A DNA stretch of 37,047 nucleotides, taken from assembly GCA_009788055.1 (NCBI GenBank), contig WQSG01000029.1:107-37153 (forward strand), written 5' to 3'. Shown here one piece after another: positions 29,401 to 36,023 of the stretch. Below the pieces are notes generated by a model that had not been told where the DNA came from, ran no database searches, and was given only the letters and a program-made list of their open reading frames with translations. The translations under genes were made by a program, and so were the position numbers. This stretch comes from Defluviitaleaceae bacterium. Lineage in GTDB: Bacteria; Bacillota; Clostridia; Lachnospirales; WQUN01. The stretch's first letter is position 1; each line of letters opens with the position of its first letter.

Positions 29401-32400
29401 AGTCTGCCGCCGTTTGGATAAGGAAATATCCGTCTGTGTCGCGGATAAGGGCTATGCCGTCTACGATAGGCTCATAAAGTGCCCTTACGGTCAAATCTCC
29501 CGTGATTGCAGATAAATCCGTATCCCATCCGATAAACATATATCCCGCTCTTGTTGGCTGTGGCGGAAGTGTTACTGCTGTACCGGGCGTTACCCTGCGG
29601 AATGCAAGCATTCTGCCGTCCCAGTCGAGGAAAGTAACATAGTAATACACAGACGGCGCGTGATTCTCAAACATTTCAACGCCGCGCAACGATATAGAGT
29701 TTGTGGAGTCGTTCCATTCAAACACATCGTAGAAGTCGAACCCAAGTTGTACGAAAAAGCCTTTGTATTCAAGCTGAGCCGCCGTTGCGTCTGCACCGAT
29801 TCTGTTATTGTGAAGCCCGCCCGTTTGCGCAGAACCGTTTACCGTTACCCCTTCGTAAACAAAATTCATGTATTTGCCTGCGTCGTGGAAGCCGATACGA
29901 TGCCCTTGCGCAGCCGCACTTGTGTAAATCGCGCCGGATTTTATTACGTTATGCGTATGCGCCCCGATGTTTACCCAACCGGCAAGTAGCCCCGCTACGT
30001 TTCCTGAGCCTGCAAGCGTTGTGGTATTGTTTGCGGTAAGGGTCATATCGCGAACGATATTGTGGCTTGCCCGTGCTTGCAAAAGCCCGCCGATTCCGCC
30101 AATTTGGAACCCGTCCGCTTCAATGCTGCCTTGTACAATATTGCGGTCTATAAACGTGCTTGCCGCACCGGGCGCAAACCCAACAATGCCGCCCGCCCTG
30201 TTTTGTATTGTCAAAAATGCGTTGATATCCACAAAGCATTCGTAAATTCCGCCTGTGTTACCTGCCGCACCCGTTACTTGCCCTGCAATACCGCCAAGCT
30301 GACTTCTTGCAGTAATTTGCGCACGTACGGAAGAACGGCGTATTGTTCCCGTGCTTACCAATGTTCCTGCAATGCCGCCCACGTTAGTTGCGCCCTCGAT
30401 AGTACCGGTTACCGTAACGTTTTCAATCAGTCCTTCTGAAAAACCTGCAATTGCGGCTGTATTGTTTCCTCCTGTGTTGATGAAAACGTTTTCCATGTTC
30501 AAATTCTTAATGTGACCGCTTGCGGTTAGAACTTGAAACAGCGCGAAAGTGCCGGGTGTAATTGCTGTAAGGTTTGAAATTGTATGCCCTGCGCCATCGA
30601 AAGTACCTGCAAGCACATGAACGGGGCTGATAAAACCGCCATCCAAATCAATGTCGTTTGCCAAACGGAAGTTTTCTGTGTGCGCGCGGTTTATTTCAAT
30701 GAAATCCGCCGCGGTTTCAATCAGATAAAAACCGTCGTAATCCTGTTCCAAAGTAACGCCGCGTGTAGCTACAAGTGGGTCTACAATTAAGATGGAGTTT
30801 GCAACGGTGCGCTCTACTCCGTCGGAAGGTACGTTTATGATATCAAGAAAACCGTCGTAAGCGTTTTGCAATACCGCAGTGGTAGAGCCGCCGCCGTCCA
30901 AGTTTACTGCCCAAACCGCACCAAGGTTGTACATATACGTCGCAAGTTCTGCCATTGAAAAGCCGTGCGAAACGGCACTTCTGCCGTCTGCCACTACCAA
31001 AAGCACTTCATTGTCTGCGGTAATGCCTACCGCCGTACGCGGATGCCTGTCTGCATCAATGCCGGGATGAAGGAAAGTTGAATAAATGTACCCATTGTAA
31101 ACCAACATATCGCCGCCGCCGACAGCTTGGTACAGCTCTGTATAAACCGTATCAAAGAACGCACGTCTGCCGATAACAGGCGTACCGTCCCTTTTTACGC
31201 CGAAGAAACCGCGCGGATATGAATAGTCGCCGTAAAACGGTGTTAGCATATGGCCGTCACGAATGGTTACGCCCACGGGCTGGATTCTGGTATTGTCGGT
31301 GATGTAAAAGAAGTCCGCATTTACCGCCGCCAAAACATTCAAGCCGTTTGCAACTGCCGCCTGTGCCTGAAGGGAAGTGGCTTGTCTGCCGCCCGGAAGC
31401 AAAGGCATTTCGTCGTTTGGAATACCTGTTACGATATCCAAAACGTCGGTGTTTACGGAAAACACAAAAGTATTTACGGGTGCGCCCGCGTTGTTTTGTA
31501 CTGTTTCTTCAAAATAGATTAGCCCCGGGTGAATTTGTCTTGTGTCCCAAATGCCGAAAGGCTGTGTCATTGCAACGCCGTAGTCGCTTATCAACTGTGC
31601 GCGTACATAGTTATGGTGGATAAGATGCCAATGTGCGTGAATATCCAGCACAGAACCTTGGTGAATTACAAGCCCACTGCCGCCCTGTGCCCCTGCAATC
31701 CATTCAATGCGGTCATAGTCCCTGCCCGTTAGGGTTATTGTTCCCGCGTCTTCGTCTACTTCTATGCGGTTAATACCGGGCGGGGTTTGATAGTACATGA
31801 AAGCGGTACTTTCGTTACCCATTGTTGGAATGGGAAGCCCGTTTGGCAGTGTTACGTTAATGCCAAGTCTGCGGTCTACGCGGGTTACGGCGTAAAAAGC
31901 TCCTTCTTCCAGTGCAATGCGTGCATAACTTTCGTGCAGATACGGCATAAGAAGCACGTTCCAGTTGTACCCTGCTTGCCCCATGCTGTGGCTGTCATCG
32001 TTGGAAAAAGCCCATACAGGTCTGTTTCTGGGCATGGTGTTTGAGAGAACATTGTCCCATAAAATTCTGTCGGAGCGGGTTTCGTTGTCAAGCCTGTTGA
32101 ACAGCTCAAAACCCAGCGCGGCAGGATGATTCATAAAAAGTTCTGTATATCTTCGCACGGTTTGAGGATTGTTGGACGCGGCTTCACCAACAGCTCCGCC
32201 GGCAAGCCCGCCTGTATAACGCCCGGGGTGGGCAATAATTGCAAGCCCGCCCGCTTCGTAAGCGGCATCCAGCACACGATACTGTCCGCCAACTTCTTGC
32301 GTCCAACCAAACTGACCATTGTTAAAATTTGCCCAAAGAGTTACAACGTGTTGCGCACGTGATTGCTCGTTGGAAAACGGAATGTAAATCATGCCGTTAG

Positions 32401-32965
32401 CTTGTGTGCGCCCGCCTGTGAATGCGTTTTCGCCGCCTGCGGGTTGGTTTTCTATATTAACGCGGCGTTCGCCGGGGCGGTCGGGTATCGGCTCTCCAAG
32501 CGTACCGGAAAGTATGCCCGCGTTTTCCTCCGGCGTTAGGAATGTAATAACGTCGCCCGGGTTCCACGCATTGGCAGCCCATGTTTCCCGAATTGTGCCG
32601 CCTTCCAGCCAACCATTGTTAATCATGTCATGGTCGGTTACTGCCAAAATATCGTAGCCCTTGTTGTAGAAATCGAACACGGTGTTGCGCATTGTTGCAC
32701 TGCCGTCGGAATGACGGGTATGGGTATGCAGGTTTGCGCGAAACTGGTGGTAAGTATCCCAGTCAACATTCGCATATGGGTTGCGGATATTGAAATAAAT
32801 ATCCCCGTCCACAAATGTTGTGTCTACAAACGGCGCGGGCGAAATGTAATACACAAGTCCGTCTGCAAAAGTAATTGTTGGTAGGCAACCAAGCACCAAA
32901 CTTAGCACCAACAACAGTGATAAAACCCTTCTCTTCTGAGAAGCATAAATATTCGAGTTTTTCAT
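26402..32965 (-). CDS. Giant secreted protein: PHP (CehA/McbA-like) metallohydrolase, phosphodiester glycosidase (NAGPA-like), three GLUG/InlB repeat units
   Basis: 2187 residues from the ATG at 32965, just before the signal peptide. Starts further upstream add no family sequence. The signal LSLLLVLSLVLGC could be a lipobox (C26) or be cleaved after TFA (34). PHP domain, about residues 75-390: FRANLHTHTRHSDGSA (H80, H82, D87), VTDHDMI (D111-D113), IIAHPGRY; a Zn/Mn phosphoesterase fold. Phosphodiester glycosidase domain, about 520-690: NADFF, GGGDMLVYNG, HPRTAVGI, VVADGRS, NLDGGGSTT, as in the lysosomal 'uncovering enzyme' family. From about 740 to 1975 three units of about 425 residues each begin DGFYLI.TAADF...NFRLANDID, continue with many GLUG-like strands and end IGADAT..QL..., the first two also with an InlB/Flg_new-like GW....D unit. 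A beta-rich tail ends TYETTYEAAYESDDM. No LPXTG or SLH domain is seen. Confidence 0.8.
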   Translation of the reverse strand: MKNSNIYASQKRRVLSLLLVLSLVLGCLPTITFADGLVYYISPAPFVDTTFVDGDIYFNIRNPYANVDWDTYHQFRANLHTHTRHSDGSATMRNTVFDFYNKGYDILAVTDHDMINNGWLEGGTIRETWAANAWNPGDVITFLTPEENAGILSGTLGEPIPDRPGERRVNIENQPAGGENAFTGGRTQANGMIYIPFSNEQSRAQHVVTLWANFNNGQFGWTQEVGGQYRVLDAAYEAGGLAIIAHPGRYTGGLAGGAVGEAASNNPQTVRRYTELFMNHPAALGFELFNRLDNETRSDRILWDNVLSNTMPRNRPVWAFSNDDSHSMGQAGYNWNVLLMPYLHESYARIALEEGAFYAVTRVDRRLGINVTLPNGLPIPTMGNESTAFMYYQTPPGINRIEVDEDAGTITLTGRDYDRIEWIAGAQGGSGLVIHQGSVLDIHAHWHLIHHNYVRAQLISDYGVAMTQPFGIWDTRQIHPGLIYFEETVQNNAGAPVNTFVFSVNTDVLDIVTGIPNDEMPLLPGGRQATSLQAQAAVANGLNVLAAVNADFFYITDNTRIQPVGVTIRDGHMLTPFYGDYSYPRGFFGVKRDGTPVIGRRAFFDTVYTELYQAVGGGDMLVYNGYIYSTFLHPGIDADRHPRTAVGITADNEVLLVVADGRSAVSHGFSMAELATYMYNLGAVWAVNLDGGGSTTAVLQNAYDGFLDIINVPSDGVERTVANSILIVDPLVATRGVTLEQDYDGFYLIETAADFIEINRAHTENFRLANDIDLDGGFISPVHVLAGTFDGAGHTISNLTAITPGTFALFQVLTASGHIKNLNMENVFINTGGNNTAAIAGFSEGLIENVTVTGTIEGATNVGGIAGTLVSTGTIRRSSVRAQITARSQLGGIAGQVTGAAGNTGGIYECFVDINAFLTIQNRAGGIVGFAPGAASTFIDRNIVQGSIEADGFQIGGIGGLLQARASHNIVRDMTLTANNTTTLAGSGNVAGLLAGWVNIGAHTHNVIKSGAIYTSAAAQGHRIGFHDAGKYMNFVYEGVTVNGSAQTGGLHNNRIGADATAAQLEYKGFFVQLGFDFYDVFEWNDSTNSISLRGVEMFENHAPSVYYYVTFLDWDGRMLAFRRVTPGTAVTLPPQPTRAGYMFIGWDTDLSAITGDLTVRALYEPIVDGIALIRDTDGYFLIQTAADFAQINNGMAANFRLANDIDFTDFEIALIPRFAGTFDGNGNTIFNLTQDRASDAGGLFLELAAGGHIHNLRMENVDIRSVATNTSGLVGVNRGLIENVLVTGRVSGTNNVGGIAGEHNVTTGHISRVSVDIAIEGTQHVGGIVGVMTGVSNGGGIERSFANVDAHLIGGLRVGGIVGHAPSSTASFVENNIVQGSVSGTGTSVGGIGGLLQVRASHNIVQNMAVIAQNTTTNNNVTGLMAGWVNGGPHNNNVIKSGGIIGHYNVEANRIGFHDAGKTNNFVNQAVVINGLPQAGGAHNNRIGADATATQLATKAFYVNLGFDFTDVFYWDEATSTISLRGVEVRPASQNTVTFLNWDNTVISTQTVALNAAATAPVIVPEKDYFVFIGWNLDFSRVTANMTVMAMFEPYLDSGNLDRDTDGFYLIRTGADFTAIIATPNQNFRLANDIDLANYEGLVIPIFGGTFDGDGNTLSNLTQTRGSALGGLFTELAASGRIYNLRLQDVYVRSTASAGGLVALSRGLIENVTVTGQVFGGTNVGGVVGRLDVATGHIRRVSVTAEVSATGNQVGGIAGDFFGNANHERGIESSFANVTINSSGTRAAGIVGAVAAITYAVVQNNIAEGHITTTGITPGGIGGLLQARVYNNIVRNMTIVANSTGTASNAAGLLGGWTTDARSAYDGNVIQSGAIITSAQATGNRISFQATNKNNNFASVAVTIDGQPQTGGTHYNHIGADATIQQLSSREFYEELGFDFDNVFYWNTSVNNLTLRGVEMPLPAPWPAQPPNADAEITAAVQEIEGTAFLAVTQATLNDEPDAVTHVEGIIAALNLAGGVTTDVNVVSFTAATEGTEATPVGTNGSLVFTVTVDHAHGTAQTTESLTLTITATYYESTPLTGEATIDNMNPRVGDILTPALLDSNNTGTLTYLWFVNDAEAGSGSTFQVTTAHLGSQISLVITSSAETGSATSEQTSFVLRRQGPAAPVATTYETTYEAAYESDDM
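27040..30760. repeat. Three long degenerate coding repeats in the giant surface protein gene
   Basis: Unit starts are near 30750 (YDGFYLIETAADF), 29450 (DTDGYFLIQTAADF) and 28170 (DTDGFYLIRTGADF). Unit ends are LRGVEM/LRGVEV. The spacing is about 1280-1300 bases. The third unit lacks the trailing InlB-like module. The copies are recognisable but diverged at DNA level. Confidence 0.75.
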
Positions 32966-33057
32966 GGTAACTCGTGCCCCCTCTAAAATTTTAGTTTCAC
33001 GGATGATTGTATATTGCGGTATGTAAATTGCGCGTCTGTTTTTCGTAAATTTTTCGT

Positions 33058-33068
33058 GGGGGGGGGGG
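33058..33068. repeat. Homopolymeric tract of 11 G between divergent surface genes
   Basis: Eleven consecutive G on the plus strand, 92 bases upstream of the giant surface protein ATG (minus strand) and 80 bases upstream of the yibE/F ATG. It is a slippage-prone tract in a divergent regulatory region. TACAAT for the minus strand is at 33011-33006 without a clear -35. Confidence 0.85.
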
Positions 33069-33148
33069 TAAAATCTTAGTAAATTCGTAAATTTTTTTGA
33101 AATTTTGATATACTTCATCTTGACAAGATAGAAGGAGAATGGTGTGAG

Positions 33149-34291
33149 ATGGAAAAAATCAAATTTATTTTCAATAGACGTTTGTTAATTATTTTTTTTG
33201 GAGTACTGTTTTGCGCAATCAGCATTGCAACATCCGGATATTTTGGCATGGGGGAAGACCTGCGCTTTCCGGCGCAAAGGGCGCGGGTTCTTATGGCAGA
33301 GGAAATAGTGCTTTGGGACGACCAATATATTGAAGGAATGCGTGTGGGTCGCCAACTGCTTGAAGTGGAACTTTTAACAGGAAACCACGCGGGTACTCAT
33401 GTTCGGATGGAAAATATCATTAGCCGCGATTTTTACCATTTTGCAGAAGTAGGCATGGAGCTTTTGGTATATGTACACGAAGCGGGAGGCCAAATAATTC
33501 GTGCGGATGTGGCGGGGCATTCGCGGCATTTTGCACTGTACGCCTTTGTTGGGCTGTTTTTTGCGGTGCTTATTGCCGTAGGCCGAAAAAAGGGTTTGTA
33601 TTCCGCTATCTCGTTGCTTTTTACCTTGGCTGTGCTTATTTTTTTCATGCTTCCGCTTATAATGCGCGGGCATAGCCCTGTACTTGCAGCGGTAATTACT
33701 GCGGCAACGGTTATGGTGTTTAACATTTTGGTGGTAACGGATATTGGGCTAAAAAGTCTGGCGGCTATTGTTGGCACGTTGTTTGGCGTAACAACGGCAG
33801 GGCTTCTTAGTATGGCTGTAGGCAGAATTGTACACATCTCCGGATTTCATATAGCACACGCAGAGGAAATCATTTTTCTTTCGCGGGGCGGAATACGCGT
33901 GTCGGAACTGTTGTTTGCCGGCATTATAATCGGCGCGCTTGGCGCGATAATTGATACGGGGATGGGTACGGCATCTTCCGTATTTGAAATGAAAGCGATA
34001 AGCCCAAAAATGAACAGACTGCAACTTTATAAAAGCGGCATGAATATTGGCCGCGACACGATGGGTACAATGTCCAACACCCTTATTTTGGCTTTTGCAG
34101 GAAGCTCTGTTTCGGTGATGGTTGTGATTGCCTTGTACAGATACCCATATCTCAGCTTAGTTAATTTGAACCTGTTGGCGGTGGAAGTTATACAAGGCTT
34201 GTCTGCTTCCATCGGGCTTATTTTAACCGTTCCCGTAACATCTGCGTTGTCGGCATATTTTGCCGCAAGACAAAATGTTAAAACGGGCTAA
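33149..34291 (+). CDS. YibE/F-family multi-pass membrane protein
   Basis: 380 residues, ATG at 33149. AAGGAG lies 12 bases upstream, and between them is a tiny ATG-GTG-TGA reading frame (33139-33147). An N-terminal membrane anchor and an extracytoplasmic beta domain (about 30-125, RARVLMAEEIV...EVELLTGNHAG) are followed by seven or so hydrophobic helices with the YibE/F features AVGRKKGLYSAISLLFTL, GIIIGALGAIIDTGMGTASS and DTMGTMSNTLILAFAG. The family is widespread in Firmicutes. The molecular function is unknown; transport or envelope stress has been proposed only loosely. It is followed 17 bases later by the sortase gene, so the two form an operon divergent from the surface proteins. Confidence 0.88.
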   Translation: MEKIKFIFNRRLLIIFFGVLFCAISIATSGYFGMGEDLRFPAQRARVLMAEEIVLWDDQYIEGMRVGRQLLEVELLTGNHAGTHVRMENIISRDFYHFAEVGMELLVYVHEAGGQIIRADVAGHSRHFALYAFVGLFFAVLIAVGRKKGLYSAISLLFTLAVLIFFMLPLIMRGHSPVLAAVITAATVMVFNILVVTDIGLKSLAAIVGTLFGVTTAGLLSMAVGRIVHISGFHIAHAEEIIFLSRGGIRVSELLFAGIIIGALGAIIDTGMGTASSVFEMKAISPKMNRLQLYKSGMNIGRDTMGTMSNTLILAFAGSSVSVMVVIALYRYPYLSLVNLNLLAVEVIQGLSASIGLILTVPVTSALSAYFAARQNVKTG

Positions 34292-34308
34292 TGAGTGGAG
34301 GAAATTAA

Positions 34309-35058
34309 ATGTTTAACAAATTGAGACAAAAACGGCAGGGGCTCATCCTTTGTCTTGCTGTAATTGCAACGCTGTGCGCCGTCGTGCTTGCGTTTTTCGT
34401 TGTTCCCCGCGTTTGGGATTTACAGGCAATTCGCCGTGAAATGGCTGAATTGCCAAACCTTAGCCCCTTCGACGCTTACTGGCAGAAATCAAACCCCCAT
34501 TATGTAGGCTGGCTACAGATTGACGGCACAAACATAGACTTCCCCGTGGTGCGCGGCACCGACAACGTGCGATATTTGACAACCACTTTTCGCGGCGAAG
34601 AAAACATGGTAGGTGCAATCTTCATGGACTACCGCAACACAGATTTATCCGCGCCGCATATTATCATTTACGGACACGAAGCCCGTACAGAAACAGGTGA
34701 GTCGCTAATGTTTGGCTGCCTGTACCGCTTCACAAACGCGGCGCACAAAGCGGCACACCCCACAATTACGTTCTTTGAAAACGACACCATGCACGAATTT
34801 CAAATCTTTGCCGCCCGCCGAACCGACATTTTCGACCCCGCATATCAATTGGATTTCAGCGGGTCGGGCGCGTTCGCCGCTTTCCTCGAACGCATCGGAA
34901 AACACGGGACATCCCCAACCCAAATTATCACACTTTCCACCTGCATAGGCACAAACAACGACCTCCGCATGATTGTGCAAGGCGCGTTAATCCGCTCCAT
35001 CCCCATAATCACCGAACAAGACGAAGCTGGTGATTGGACAATAAGCCTGCAAAAATAA
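34309..35058 (+). CDS. srtB: Class B sortase
   Basis: 249 residues, ATG at 34309 with GTGGAGG 7 bases upstream. One N-terminal membrane helix (about 11-32) anchors the enzyme, and the rest is extracytoplasmic. Catalytic triad: His in IIIYGHEAR (H123), Cys in TLSTCIG (C212), Arg in NDLRMIVQG (R220). GWLQIDGTNIDFPVV and SLMFGCL are class B features. Class B enzymes usually anchor a few proteins with NPQTN- or (S/P)PXTG-like signals. The protein at 25296-26363 ends with TPPTG plus helix and basic tail and is the natural candidate substrate in this window. The gene is in an operon with yibE/F. Confidence 0.9.
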   Translation: MFNKLRQKRQGLILCLAVIATLCAVVLAFFVVPRVWDLQAIRREMAELPNLSPFDAYWQKSNPHYVGWLQIDGTNIDFPVVRGTDNVRYLTTTFRGEENMVGAIFMDYRNTDLSAPHIIIYGHEARTETGESLMFGCLYRFTNAAHKAAHPTITFFENDTMHEFQIFAARRTDIFDPAYQLDFSGSGAFAAFLERIGKHGTSPTQIITLSTCIGTNNDLRMIVQGALIRSIPIITEQDEAGDWTISLQK

Positions 35059-35060
35059 AT

Positions 35061-35089
35061 TTGAGCGCAAATCCCGCATATAGTATAAT
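35061..35089 (+). promoter_or_regulatory. Strong sigma-A-like promoter of the Rpn-like gene
   Basis: TTGAGC (35061-35066), 17 bases, perfect TATAAT (35084-35089). Transcription would start near 35096, five bases before the GTG at 35101, which favours the TTG at 35113 as start. Confidence 0.65.
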
Positions 35090-35100
35090 CAGCGCGAGAG

Positions 35101-35472
35101 GTGGCGGGATTTTTGGACGAACAGGAAAAAATATACTGGCATGGCGCACATTTTGAAGCCTTGCAATTGGAACTTCACGAATACTTAGACGCACTCTCAT
35201 TCAAAAAAGAGCATGAACGCAGCAAAGAAGCCCTCCGCATGGACACCTTGATTATCAAGAAAATTAAAGATGTGAAAATCTCAAAGAATATAGGCAGAAT
35301 TTTCAGAAATCATAACATAGTCGAATACAAATCCGAAACGGACAATTTCACCCGTTGGGATTACAACAAAATTCTTGGCTATGCGTTTATCTATTCAGCG
35401 TTTGAAAAAGTGCAGATGTCAGATATAACAATTTCCATTTCGCTAACGATATACCCGCGAGACGCGGTTTGA
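35101..35472 (+). CDS. Rpn-like PD-(D/E)XK nuclease/transposase, N-terminal part (frameshifted)
   Basis: Up to 123 residues from GTG 35101, or 119 from TTG 35113, which has GAGAGG upstream and suits the promoter better. The nuclease core shows LRMDTLIIKK and NHNIVEYKSETDNF, where EYK is the E-x-K of a PD-(D/E)XK active site, then WDYNKILGYAFIYS. Relatives of about 300 residues (the Rpn / 'PD-(D/E)XK family transposase' group) continue from ISLTIYPRD directly into the sequence found in the next frame, so this is the front half of one gene. The frame ends at TGA 35470-35472 after PRDAV. Its catalytic core is complete, so a truncated nuclease could still be made. Confidence 0.55.
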   Translation: MAGFLDEQEKIYWHGAHFEALQLELHEYLDALSFKKEHERSKEALRMDTLIIKKIKDVKISKNIGRIFRNHNIVEYKSETDNFTRWDYNKILGYAFIYSAFEKVQMSDITISISLTIYPRDAV

Positions 35473-35933
35473 CAGTACAAAACAGCGAAAACGGAATCCA
35501 TATCATAACAGGCGATATTGTCCCGATTCAGATACTCGAAAGCAAAAATTTGTCCGAGGAAGAAAATTTGTTTTTGCGTAATCTCCGCAGTAATTTGAGC
35601 GGAGCAGATATGCAGAAAACCTTGGAAACCTACAAGGAGCGCAAGCCCCTTGATGATAAAAATGTATTTTTGGATAGGCTAATAAAAGCGAATACTAATG
35701 CGTTTATGGAGGCGATGAATATGTTTACAGACGGCGTAAAGGATATTTTTCTAGAGGGTGCAGAACGATACGGATGGCTGAAGGACCGTGATAACGCGAA
35801 GGTTATAGCTATTGCAAAAAAAATGCTTATGCGCAGTCATCCTGTTGATGAGGTAGCAGAAACAACGGAACTTCCTGTTGAGACAGTAATTTCCATTGCT
35901 AACCAACTGAAAAAAATCCCCGTTGCGCATTAA
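35469..35933 (+). CDS. Rpn-like protein, C-terminal part in a shifted frame
   Basis: 154 residues from a TTG at 35469 that overlaps the TGA of the first part (TTGA). GDIVPIQILESKNLSEEENL, SNLSGADMQKTLETYKER and AEVAETTELPVETV-type repeats in the end region (HPVDEVAETTELPVETVIS) are the usual C-terminal half of the same Rpn-like family, the last looking like a small helical DNA-binding repeat. Compared with relatives, a stretch of roughly ten residues at the junction appears lost together with the frame. Either the gene is inactivated by a small deletion or the halves are translated separately by stop-start coupling. A sequencing error is also possible. Confidence 0.55.
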   Translation: MTVQNSENGIHIITGDIVPIQILESKNLSEEENLFLRNLRSNLSGADMQKTLETYKERKPLDDKNVFLDRLIKANTNAFMEAMNMFTDGVKDIFLEGAERYGWLKDRDNAKVIAIAKKMLMRSHPVDEVAETTELPVETVISIANQLKKIPVAH

Positions 35934-36023
35934 GAGCGTTCATACACATATGATATGTTTCACAAAACCTGATTGAATTGACTTTGATACGCGCAAAGCC
36001 TAAAATATTTTCGGGTGATTTTT

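Noticed and set aside
32966..33118. Upstream start of the giant surface protein
   Set aside because: It would put about 50 unrelated residues, partly encoded by the G/C tract, before an obvious signal peptide.
33119..33124. TTGACA as a -35 box for yibE/F
   Set aside because: A -10 at normal spacing would fall on the start codon region, and the hexamer sits right before the Shine-Dalgarno.
33139..33147. ATG-GTG-TGA mini frame before yibE/F as a regulatory leader peptide
   Set aside because: A two-codon frame next to the real ATG can arise by chance, and nothing else supports attenuation.
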